The notes under the pieces: generated by a model
The model's database searches: none
The model's input: only the letters and a program-made list of their open reading frames with translations
What the model was told of the DNA's origin: nothing
Translations under genes and position numbers: made by a program
DNA from: an uncultured Bacteroides sp.
Lineage (GTDB): Bacteria; Bacteroidota; Bacteroidia; Bacteroidales; Bacteroidaceae
Direction of reading: 5' to 3'
Length of the DNA: 26,243 nt
Assembly (NCBI GenBank): GCA_900556845.1
Contig: USQO01000023.1
Location: 1 to 26,243 of the forward strand
Shown: positions 6,526-13,519 of the stretch, piece by piece
How the letters are laid out: the number at the start of each line of letters is the position of its first letter
How positions within the stretch are numbered: the first letter of the stretch is position 1

Positions 6526-7173
6526 CTATTCTGCCTTCAGCCTAAAATAGAACTTATGGTTATCAAAAACCTCTTCCAGCAGGTCAAAACGGATAAAGTC
6601 GGCAATCAGCTGGCAAGTCTTTTTACGGTTCATTTGAGAAAGTTTGCAGCACTGGTTCAGAGTGAGCAGGGCATTGTCTCTGAAAAGATTCAGTACAGCT
6701 TGTTCTTGTTCTGTATAGGCTATGACTACATCTTTTTTCAAATCATCGTGCAGCCATTTTTGCAAGTGAACGGGAGTGGCCAGAATGTTTTCGTCTTTAA
6801 TGCGTACATAGGCCCATGGTTTGTTCTGCTCATCTAAGGCATAAACAGGTTTTTGTTCACTTGGGGCAATTTGCACTTCCAGAACATTTTTTCCCTCTAC
6901 ATTATATATAGTGTTGCGGATATCTACTTTTGGCTGACAATACATGGTGGCGGCAGCTTCAATCATATAAATTTCCTCTTCCGAGCGTACTCCTGCTATT
7001 TTTCCGTTATCTTTGACGCCTACCAATAACCGTCCTCCTTCAGTGTTGGCAAATGCAGAAATACTGCGCGCTATTTTTCGGGCATCTGTTATGGCAAATT
7101 TGAAATCCTGTTGCACATGTTCCCCTTGAGCAACCAATTGCTGTATGTAATCCGACTGATAATTCTGTTTCAT
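6526..7173 (-). CDS. AlbA_2 (Schlafen AlbA-like) domain protein with C-terminal winged helix
   Basis: The N-terminal part (about 15-130) has the AlbA_2 pattern: an acidic/polar lead (GEHVQQDFKFAITDARKIARS) and then the motif FANTEGGRLLVGVKDNGKIAGV (about residues 40-61), seen in putative nucleic-acid or nucleotide-binding proteins, often annotated as transcriptional regulators. The C-terminal 80 residues (from about TEQEQAVLNLF) look like a winged helix. There is no signal peptide. Biochemical function in this family is poorly defined, so regulator is an inference. The ATG at 7173 lies only about 7 bases after a TATCTTTG box, so the mRNA may be leaderless. An in-frame ATG at 7203 would lie in the preceding terminator and is rejected. 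Confidence 0.82.
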   Translation of the reverse strand: MKQNYQSDYIQQLVAQGEHVQQDFKFAITDARKIARSISAFANTEGGRLLVGVKDNGKIAGVRSEEEIYMIEAAATMYCQPKVDIRNTIYNVEGKNVLEVQIAPSEQKPVYALDEQNKPWAYVRIKDENILATPVHLQKWLHDDLKKDVVIAYTEQEQAVLNLFRDNALLTLNQCCKLSQMNRKKTCQLIADFIRFDLLEEVFDNHKFYFRLKAE

Positions 7174-7180
7174 AATAGTA

Positions 7181-7188
7181 CAAAGATA
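7181..7188 (-). promoter_or_regulatory. -7 box of the AlbA_2 gene, abutting the upstream terminator
   Basis: On minus the bases read TATCTTTG. The expected transcription start is within about 0-4 bases of the ATG at 7173. The element begins right at the end of the T-run of the terminator of the upstream operon. No TTTG is at the expected -33 distance. Confidence 0.5.
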
Positions 7189-7190
7189 AA

Positions 7191-7217
7191 AAAAAGGCTG
7201 CAAACAGCAGCCTTTTT
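7191..7217. terminator. Terminator of the dsbD-cysteine desulfidase unit
   Basis: An 11-bp perfect stem (7191-7201 against 7207-7217, GGCTGC/GCAGCC core) with a five-base loop is flanked by A-runs and T-runs on both sides. On minus it lies about 25 bases after the desulfidase stop. Confidence 0.88.
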
Positions 7218-7242
7218 CTATCTCGATAACTTTTTATCAAAA

Positions 7243-8538
7243 TCAGTAACAGTTTTTATGTGTCATGATATCCAGTACTAGCTTGTCGGTTTCATTCATG
7301 CCGATAGAACCGATTTTAGTCAGATTACGGATACTCTTGTCCACATCATCTTCAATGATACCTTCGACCGAAGATACACAGTTGTTTTCCATAGCCATAA
7401 TGGCCGAAAGAACAGCTGTTGATACCCCACTTGTAAGTTTCAGGGCGCAACTCGGTTTTGCTCCGTCACAAATCATACCTGTCAGGTTGGCAATCATATT
7501 CTGAACGGCATACGATACTTGCTGATAAGTACCTCCCATCAGTAAAGTGATACCACAACTGCTTCCCGTAGCTGCTACTACACATCCGCATAAAGCCGAC
7601 AGTCTTCCCAAACTTTGTTTGATATAGATAGCTGTAAGGTGGCTCAACGTCAGGGCACGGATCAGTTCTTCTTCGCTCTTCAGATGATTCTCTGCATAAA
7701 CTACTACTGGCAGTGTGGCAGCGATGCCTTGGTTTCCACTACCTGAGTTACTCATGACTGGAATCATGGCACCAGCCATACGTGCATCGCAGGCTGCTGA
7801 TGTGTATGACAGAATATGGGTCAGCGTATTATTCCCCATGATATCGCGTTTGCTTTTACTGTCTTTCAGAGTCTTACCCAGATGATGTCCGAAGTTACCT
7901 TTAAACGACAGTTCGGCTGCATTCATATTCAGACGTTTAGCTTCCAATATGAAACGAATTTCATCAATTGGAGTAGTAGTAGCGAACTCATACACTTTTT
8001 TCAGATTCAGAGTCAACTCTTGCTCTACTGTTTCGGTTGTAGTGGTTACCCGTTCATCCAGTAATACCTCTCCGTTTTTTTCGACATAAACAAAATGCGT
8101 ATGTCCACCGCTGATGATGGCTGTACTTTCATCATTTCCTTTTCGGCAATGAACTTCAATATACAGCTTTTCTTCGATGTTCTGCTTTAGCTTGATGTCA
8201 ATAGCCTGTGCATCAATCAGCTTTTTGCCCTGTTTCACAGCTTCTTCATTACTGTCTTTCAAGACTTCCAGCTGGTAAGCCGACTTACCTATCAGAACAC
8301 CCAGTGCGATGGCAATGGGTAAGCCTATCATGTCTGTGCCCGGAATACCTACCCCCATGGCATTCTTAAGAATGTTTGCACTCAGCAAAACTTCTATTTT
8401 TTCGGGGCAGGCACCCAATGTCTCGCTAGCCTTAGCCGCACAAAGTGCTACAGCAATCGGTTCTGTACAGCCAATGGCCGGAACGACTTCACGATTAATG
8501 AGGGCAATGATCTGCTCTCTTTCAGCTTTATCAATCAT
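7243..8538 (-). CDS. L-cysteine desulfidase family protein (UPF0597, CyuA/YhaM-like)
   Basis: Members of this family break L-cysteine into pyruvate, ammonia and sulfide using an oxygen-labile [4Fe-4S] cluster. They are related to the iron-sulfur serine dehydratase alpha subunit. The 431-residue protein starts with the typical region AIGCTEPIAVALCAAKA (C24) and has further conserved cysteines in ALCGCVVAATGSSCG and in MICDGAKPSC, which fit cluster ligands. Length equals the usual family size (about 430). It begins two bases after the dsbD stop codon, so the two are surely co-transcribed and possibly translationally coupled. The substrate (cysteine versus another amino acid) is inferred from family knowledge only. 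Confidence 0.88.
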   Translation of the reverse strand: MIDKAEREQIIALINREVVPAIGCTEPIAVALCAAKASETLGACPEKIEVLLSANILKNAMGVGIPGTDMIGLPIAIALGVLIGKSAYQLEVLKDSNEEAVKQGKKLIDAQAIDIKLKQNIEEKLYIEVHCRKGNDESTAIISGGHTHFVYVEKNGEVLLDERVTTTTETVEQELTLNLKKVYEFATTTPIDEIRFILEAKRLNMNAAELSFKGNFGHHLGKTLKDSKSKRDIMGNNTLTHILSYTSAACDARMAGAMIPVMSNSGSGNQGIAATLPVVVYAENHLKSEEELIRALTLSHLTAIYIKQSLGRLSALCGCVVAATGSSCGITLLMGGTYQQVSYAVQNMIANLTGMICDGAKPSCALKLTSGVSTAVLSAIMAMENNCVSSVEGIIEDDVDKSIRNLTKIGSIGMNETDKLVLDIMTHKNCY

Positions 8539-8540
8539 AT

Positions 8541-10508
8541 TTATTTTTTATAGTTCTTCAGACCAGTTTCAAGGAAGTTCACATACTTGTCGATGTCTTC
8601 GTCGTACGAATAAGACTTGTTCAGTGGCTTGCCTTCATTGTCAATCAATACATAGAATGGCTGGGCATTAGCACCGAATTTTGAACTCTGCAGGTAACTC
8701 CATTTGTCGCCTAAAGTTCTCAGTGTACGCTGTTTGCCGTTTTCGTTTACTTTGATAGGTTCCGGCAGTGGAGTCTTATCGTCTACGTACAGCGTAATCA
8801 GTACATAGTCTTCGGTAATGAGTTTTTTTACTTTCGGATCAACCCATACGGCCAATTCCATCTTACGGCAGTTCACACATCCGTGTCCGGTGAAGTCGAG
8901 CATTACCGGTTTTCCGTTTTCCTTGGCATATTGCATACCCATATCGAAATTATCGAATTTTGCATGTACTTCATTATTAAATAAGTTGAAGTCCTGTGTG
9001 TTCAACGGCGGAGCAAAAGCACTTACAGCCTTAAGTGGTGCGCCCCACAAACCTGGAACCATGTAAACTGCAAATGCCAGCGAGAACAATGCCATGAAGA
9101 AACGTGGTACACTTACCTTATTATCATCGTCGTCGTGCGGGAATTTAATTTTGCCAAGCAGGTAGAAGCCCAATAGTGCAAATATCACAATCCATAATGC
9201 CAGGAAGGTTTCACGGTCCAGAATTCTCCATCCGTAAGCCAGGTCGGCAACCGACAAGAATTTCAAGGCAAAAGCCAGTTCCAGGAAACCAAGCGATACT
9301 TTGATGACATTCATCCATCCACCTGATTTAGGCATTGATTTCAACCAAGACGGGAACAAGGCAAAGAGTGTGAAAGGTAATGCCAATGCAATGGCAAATC
9401 CCAGCATACCGATAGCTGGTGCAATTACACTTCCGGTTGTAGATACTTCTACTAACAAGAAACCGATGATAGGACCGGTGCATGAGAATGAAACCAGTGA
9501 AAGCGTAAATGCCATGAGGAAGATGCTCAGCAAACCAGTGGTTTGTTCAGCCTTGCTGTCTACCGCATTGCTCCATTTAGAAGGTAATGTAATTTCGAAT
9601 GCTCCGAAAAACGATGCAGCAAAAACAACAAGCATCAGGCAGAATAGGATATTGAAGATTGCATTTGTAGATAATGCATTCAAGGCACTTGCTCCAAATA
9701 TAGCAGTAATGGCAAGTCCTAAACCTACATAAATCACAACGATAGAAGCTCCGTAGGTCCAGGCATCACGGATACCTTTTTTCTTGTCTTTAGTACGTTT
9801 CAGGAAGAAACTTACGGTCATCGGGATAATAGGCCAAACACAAGGCGTGAAGAGTGCAAGTAAACCTCCAAGCAAACCCGTAAAGAAAATATAAATCCAA
9901 GAGTGGTCAGCAGCGATAGTCTGTTCGCCAAATGCTTTCAGTTCTTCAGTAACAGGGCTCCAGTAATTTGCGATTTGACTGTTGTCTGGTGTACCCAATA
10001 AACTGGCTGTACCATTATCTGCATTATTGGATCCATCTGTAGCCTGTTCACCTTTTTTCCCGCTGAAAGAAAAATCCACACTGGTAGGAGGCAGACAGTT
10101 TTCATCGTTGCAGGCACCATATTCTAGATAACCTGTTACGTTGTAATTTTCGTCTATTATCTTAATTTTTTGAACAAAAGTTGCAGTTCCGGCAAAATAG
10201 CGGACTTGCATCTGGAAAATGGGGTCCATTTTGTCTATTTCAGTTCCCCTGGGCATGAGTTTGCCAACGACTTCGGCTCCTTCAATTTTATCTACATTGA
10301 AAGTTGCTGAGATGGGACCACCTTCAGGAAGGTCGGTAGAGTAGATATGCCATCCCTCTTCAACTTCTCCGGTAAATACAATCTCTGCTTCAGTGTCAGA
10401 TATTGTAATCCATTCGGTCTTAAACTTTACCGGCTCCTGAATCTGTGCAAACACCGGTAAGCACAATAAGGCCATTAACAGCCCACATAGAAAATGCTTT
10501 TTACTCAT
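8541..10508 (-). CDS. dsbD: Thiol:disulfide interchange protein DsbD
   Basis: DsbD moves electrons from cytoplasmic thioredoxin across the inner membrane to periplasmic thiol proteins. The 655-residue protein has all three parts: a signal peptide (MSKKHFLCGLLMALLCLPVFA) and an N-terminal beta-sandwich domain with the cysteine pair in YGACNDENCLPP; a central domain of about eight helices with redox cysteines in FTPCVWPIIPM and SCTGPIIG; and a C-terminal thioredoxin-like domain with CVNC (C544, C547) in GHGCVNCRKMEL. The ATG at 10508 is chosen over 10535 because it opens the signal peptide. It is the first gene of a two-gene unit with the cysteine desulfidase. Confidence 0.94.
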   Translation of the reverse strand: MSKKHFLCGLLMALLCLPVFAQIQEPVKFKTEWITISDTEAEIVFTGEVEEGWHIYSTDLPEGGPISATFNVDKIEGAEVVGKLMPRGTEIDKMDPIFQMQVRYFAGTATFVQKIKIIDENYNVTGYLEYGACNDENCLPPTSVDFSFSGKKGEQATDGSNNADNGTASLLGTPDNSQIANYWSPVTEELKAFGEQTIAADHSWIYIFFTGLLGGLLALFTPCVWPIIPMTVSFFLKRTKDKKKGIRDAWTYGASIVVIYVGLGLAITAIFGASALNALSTNAIFNILFCLMLVVFAASFFGAFEITLPSKWSNAVDSKAEQTTGLLSIFLMAFTLSLVSFSCTGPIIGFLLVEVSTTGSVIAPAIGMLGFAIALALPFTLFALFPSWLKSMPKSGGWMNVIKVSLGFLELAFALKFLSVADLAYGWRILDRETFLALWIVIFALLGFYLLGKIKFPHDDDDNKVSVPRFFMALFSLAFAVYMVPGLWGAPLKAVSAFAPPLNTQDFNLFNNEVHAKFDNFDMGMQYAKENGKPVMLDFTGHGCVNCRKMELAVWVDPKVKKLITEDYVLITLYVDDKTPLPEPIKVNENGKQRTLRTLGDKWSYLQSSKFGANAQPFYVLIDNEGKPLNKSYSYDEDIDKYVNFLETGLKNYKK

Positions 10509-10570
10509 GTAACGTACGTATTTAAAGATAATCACTAGGTTGTTTTCTAATAACTAATTATTTAGGTGTG

Positions 10571-10578
10571 CAAATATA
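10571..10578 (-). promoter_or_regulatory. -7 box of the dsbD unit
   Basis: On minus the bases read TATATTTG, giving a leader of about 55 bases before the ATG at 10508. The upstream region is A-rich with no clear TTTG at the -33 position. It is divergent to the tRNA-Ser promoter, with the two -7 boxes about 50 bases apart. Confidence 0.5.
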
Positions 10579-10607
10579 ATCATTTTTTTATTTTTTGCGT
10601 CATGCTA

Positions 10608-10637
10608 TTGCAGAATTAAAAAAAATGCCTACCTTTG
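10608..10637 (+). promoter_or_regulatory. Promoter of tRNA-Ser
   Basis: TTG (10608-10610) and TACCTTTG (10630-10637) are 19 bases apart. The -7 box is identical to that of tRNA-Trp in this window. The tRNA begins 39 bases downstream. Confidence 0.72.
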
Positions 10638-10676
10638 TATCGCAATTGAGAAACAACAACAGTTGTAATCATTGTT

Positions 10677-10761
10677 GGAGAGGTGGCAGAGTGGTCGATT
10701 GCGGCGGTCTTGAAAACCGTTGTACCGCGAGGTACCCGGGGTTCGAATCCCTGTCTCTCCG
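10677..10761 (+). tRNA. tRNA-Ser (anticodon UGA)
   Basis: The 85-base sequence has acceptor arms GGAGAGG/TCTCTCC with one G-U pair, an anticodon stem GCGGT/ACCGT with loop CTTGAAA giving TGA, a long variable arm (TACCGCGAGGTA) typical of serine tRNAs, a T loop TTCGAAT and discriminator G. CCA is not encoded. Confidence 0.97.
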
Positions 10762-10765
10762 CTGT

Positions 10766-10803
10766 AACGCTCGTAAAATCAATATTTTACGGGCGTTTTT
10801 TTA
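10766..10803 (+). terminator. Terminator of tRNA-Ser
   Basis: A 14-bp stem with one wobble pair (AACGCTCGTAAAAT against ATTTTACGGGCGTT) is followed by a T-run (10795-10802). It starts five bases after the tRNA. Confidence 0.88.
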
Positions 10804-10841
10804 TCTCTGAATCTAAAATTACCTTCCAATTTACAGAATCA

Positions 10842-11597
10842 ATGGACGAAATGGAACTAATGATGCGTTTACATCTGAATAACAAGCGTCAAGGACCAGG
10901 TAGTGAAGAAACTACGCTTTTAGCATTACAGCTTACTCATATTGATAGAAATAAAAGTTATCGGATTGCCGATATTGGGTGTGGTACAGGTGCCCAGACG
11001 ATAACTTTGGCAAAGGCGCTTAGAGGTGAAGTTATTGCAATAGATCTTTTTGACGAGTTCTTGCACCAACTGGAAAAACGTGTGCAGAATGAATCATTAT
11101 GTGCAACTGTTTCCACAATGTCTGCTTCAATGGATGCACTGCCATTTCAGCAGGAGGATTTTGATATCATTTGGTCTGAGGGGGCAGTTTATAATATGGG
11201 ATTCCAAAGGGGAATTGCTTATTGGAAGAAATTCCTTAAGAAAGGAGGAATTCTGGCTGTTTCTGAGCTGTCTTGGATTACCAAAGACAGACCTGCTGAC
11301 TTGGAAGAATTCTGGAATGGGGAATATGCAGAAATGAATACGGTTTCTGGAAAAATAAAGATGCTGGAAGATGCAGGCTATAAAGTTTTGGGGCATTTTA
11401 TTCTACCTGAATACTGTTGGATGGATAATTATTATATTCCTCTATTGGCAAGTCATGATGCTTTTTTGCAGCAGTATGGGAATGAGGAAATGGCTCATCG
11501 GATAGTGGATATAGACAAGAAGGAAGTTGAGTTCTATAAAAAGTATAAGGACTACTATAGTTATGGTTTCTATGTAGCCCAAAAGCTTGCTGATTAA
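10842..11597 (+). CDS. Class I SAM-dependent methyltransferase
   Basis: The 251-residue protein has the Rossmann-fold methyltransferase signature IADIGCGTGAQTITLA (about 42-57), followed by an acidic residue at the end of strand 2 (VIAIDLFDEF) and the later motif FDIIWSEGAVYNMGF (about 106-120). The C-terminal half (SELSWITKDRPADLEEFW, then a tyrosine-rich tail) should bind the acceptor, which cannot be identified. It resembles the small-molecule methyltransferase group near UbiE. The ATG at 10842 is the first good start; upstream in-frame codons run through the tRNA and its terminator. It has no clear promoter of its own, so some tRNA read-through may feed it. Confidence 0.88.
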   Translation: MDEMELMMRLHLNNKRQGPGSEETTLLALQLTHIDRNKSYRIADIGCGTGAQTITLAKALRGEVIAIDLFDEFLHQLEKRVQNESLCATVSTMSASMDALPFQQEDFDIIWSEGAVYNMGFQRGIAYWKKFLKKGGILAVSELSWITKDRPADLEEFWNGEYAEMNTVSGKIKMLEDAGYKVLGHFILPEYCWMDNYYIPLLASHDAFLQQYGNEEMAHRIVDIDKKEVEFYKKYKDYYSYGFYVAQKLAD

Positions 11598-11602
11598 TGT
11601 GA

Positions 11603-11629
11603 AATGGCTGTTTCCATTGGCTATTTTTT
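11603..11629 (+). terminator. Probable terminator of the methyltransferase gene
   Basis: AATGGC (11603-11608) can pair with GCTATT (11620-11625) including one wobble, followed by six Ts. The stem is short. It overlaps the end of the convergent gene, whose stop codon begins at 11621. Confidence 0.4.
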
Positions 11630-12133
11630 CCTTAAATCCTTCAACGCATTTTTGCTTGCTGCAGAAATACTTGGTTTTACTTCTTCCGATAGATATTCAA
11701 GGCATGCAGCCAATTCGCTCTTTAACTCGGGAAAAGGCTTGCACATTTTGGCAGCAAGTTTAATCATAACGGAACGGCTGCTGTCGCTTTCTTTGGAGTT
11801 GCTCATGTTGTTCAAGCAGAAATCGAGCAAGTCAGTTCTGAAGTTGGCGGTCATGGGTATGTCTGCCAGGATAGACAATATCAGTCCGCGGCGAATTTTT
11901 AGATTCGGAGAAATAGCCATATCTACTATTTTATCGTAGAATGGCATCAGGTATATTTCCTTATCCTCTTTGGAAAGATGTGATAGTATCCAGGCAGCAT
12001 TATATGCGGCCTGTTCCTGTTCCGATTTCAATAGAACATTACAGAATTGGGCAATACCCTCTTCATTATGGTACAACTCTTTTACAAAGAGAAGAACTTC
12101 AGCTTTGGAAATTCGCTCGTTAAGTCTGTTCAT
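11621..12133 (-). CDS. Small helical-repeat (HEAT-like) protein of unknown function
   Basis: The 170-residue protein consists of paired helices in a pattern like HEAT or ARM repeats: EQAAYNAAWILSHLSKEDKEIYLMPFYDKIVDMA (about 40-72), KIRRGLILSILADIPMT (about 78-94), and SSRSVMIKLAAKMCKPFPELKSELAACLEYLSEE (about 118-151). There is no signal peptide and no membrane segment. Such repeats usually mediate protein or nucleic-acid contacts, and alkylpurine-glycosylase-like repeat proteins are a possible relation, but no catalytic residues can be named. It follows the TfoX-GNAT gene by 18 bases on the same strand, so it is probably the last gene of that unit. Confidence 0.75.
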   Translation of the reverse strand: MNRLNERISKAEVLLFVKELYHNEEGIAQFCNVLLKSEQEQAAYNAAWILSHLSKEDKEIYLMPFYDKIVDMAISPNLKIRRGLILSILADIPMTANFRTDLLDFCLNNMSNSKESDSSRSVMIKLAAKMCKPFPELKSELAACLEYLSEEVKPSISAASKNALKDLRKK

Positions 12134-12151
12134 AAAAAATTATCGATTGTT

Positions 12152-13072
12152 TTATTCTTTTCTCAATGATTTGTGCATGACAAAATTTGTCAGCTTTAGT
12201 TTATTTGCCTTGACTTTCTGACTCTTGATAACTTTATATCCTTTTTTCTCGAAAAAAGGACGTGCTGTCAGACTAACTTCCGATGTGATGTCTGTAACAT
12301 TGAATTGTTGAGCTAGGGTTTCGATTTCAAAAAGGAGTTGCGTAGCCACCCCTTTGCCTTGCCAGTCTTTATGTACAAACATAGAGTGCAGGTACCCTTC
12401 TTTATTCATAGATGAAAAACCAACCAGACAATCATTTTCATCGAAAGCTCCAATATATTGATTATGGGAGAGGAGTTCCTTCCATCGTGCTGGGTCATCA
12501 CCACACGAAGCCCAGTCTTCGACTTCTTCTTTAGTGTAATGTTGAATATTGATGTTCAATACAGTAGTGCGGAATAAATTCTGCATTTCTGGGATATCTT
12601 TTTCTTTGAGTGGATGAATTTTATATTGGGAGGTTAATCTTTTACTTGGATTTGTTTTGTCATTTGTAATTTCTTTTGCCATAATAAACTCTTTCTCTGT
12701 TTGTGTCCCTATATTAGGCAATTCCCGGAATGGGTGAATATTATTTCTGGAATTATTTTTCTTACCCTTCATTTTAGGATAAGGCAGCACTTTTTCCAAT
12801 GCACTTATAACTTCCATGAAAGGATGTTTGTGTTCTACATCCAGAATATAATGTTCTTTGGCTCCATCATAAGGAAATCCAGTTTCGGCTTCTTGCATCA
12901 TTTCTGCTATGGCCGGATGCTTTTTGATATAGGCAATATTATCACATATTAAAACTATAGGCTTTTCATTGATATAAATCATATATTCGCCGAACATTTT
13001 CCGGTGACGGATAGTTCCTATCCCTTCCAATTGGGAGCAGACAAATTCTAAAAAATCAATATTGCTTGCCAT
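12152..13072 (-). CDS. TfoX N-terminal domain fused to a GNAT acetyltransferase
   Basis: Residues about 1-105 form a TfoX_N domain (MASNIDFLEFVCSQL, then RHRKMFGEYMIYINEKPI, then YIKKHPA and PYDGAKEHYIL), a domain named after the competence regulator TfoX/Sxy. A basic linker follows (about 106-150). Residues about 150-306 form a GNAT fold with the acetyl-CoA loop QGKGVATQLL (about 233-242) after HSMFVHKDW, and FFEKKGYKV near the end. Neither substrate is identifiable. An internal ATG at 12682 (residue 131) could start a free GNAT of 176 residues. The ATG at 13072 is preferred over 13102. It lies four bases after the small membrane-protein gene. Confidence 0.85.
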   Translation of the reverse strand: MASNIDFLEFVCSQLEGIGTIRHRKMFGEYMIYINEKPIVLICDNIAYIKKHPAIAEMMQEAETGFPYDGAKEHYILDVEHKHPFMEVISALEKVLPYPKMKGKKNNSRNNIHPFRELPNIGTQTEKEFIMAKEITNDKTNPSKRLTSQYKIHPLKEKDIPEMQNLFRTTVLNINIQHYTKEEVEDWASCGDDPARWKELLSHNQYIGAFDENDCLVGFSSMNKEGYLHSMFVHKDWQGKGVATQLLFEIETLAQQFNVTDITSEVSLTARPFFEKKGYKVIKSQKVKANKLKLTNFVMHKSLRKE

Positions 13073-13076
13073 ATAC

Positions 13077-13466
13077 TTATTTTTTATGATACTTATATAC
13101 AAAAATGGGGGAGCATAATGTACTTAATAAAACCAGTATCCACATATTTCCTGTTACTGGATTATATGCTTGAAATAATTCATACCAGGAAGAACCGGAA
13201 GAAAGTCCAAAGCTAAATTCAAAACAAATAGTAAGTAACATCCATACACTGCCTGTAAGCACACAATCTTTCCTTGAAAGATTTGTAATATGCGGCAGGG
13301 ATAGACGCGTAACTATATATATTATTCCGGCAAGTAAAACTCCGCTCAGTGGCAAAGCCAGATTATCGGGTAAATATCTGTTCCAAATGTATTCACGAAG
13401 TCCTCCATTTAGTATTGCCAGTGGAATAAAGCAAAACCAAATCAATAAAATTTTAATCCATTTCAT
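13077..13466 (-). CDS. Small membrane protein of unknown function, about 4 helices
   Basis: The 129-residue protein has about four hydrophobic segments: WIKILLIWFCFIPLAILNG (residues about 3-21), ALPLSGVLLAGIIYIVT, VLTGSVWMLLTICFEFSFG and MWILVLLSTLCSPIFVY, and a short basic tail. A small conserved-looking motif, NGGLREYIWNRYLP, follows helix 1. It has no recognisable domain. I prefer the ATG at 13466, which has an A-rich Bacteroides-like leader, over 13484, which adds six residues. It ends four bases before the TfoX-GNAT start, so it probably leads a three-gene unit. Function unknown. Confidence 0.75.
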   Translation of the reverse strand: MKWIKILLIWFCFIPLAILNGGLREYIWNRYLPDNLALPLSGVLLAGIIYIVTRLSLPHITNLSRKDCVLTGSVWMLLTICFEFSFGLSSGSSWYELFQAYNPVTGNMWILVLLSTLCSPIFVYKYHKK

Positions 13467-13519
13467 TGTTTTTGTCTGATTCATGAAGCGGCTTTTATAA
13501 AAGAATAACTTAGTTAAGC

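Noticed and set aside
10595..10840. Open reading frames running through tRNA-Ser
   Set aside because: They only read across the tRNA and its terminator; the methyltransferase starts at 10842.
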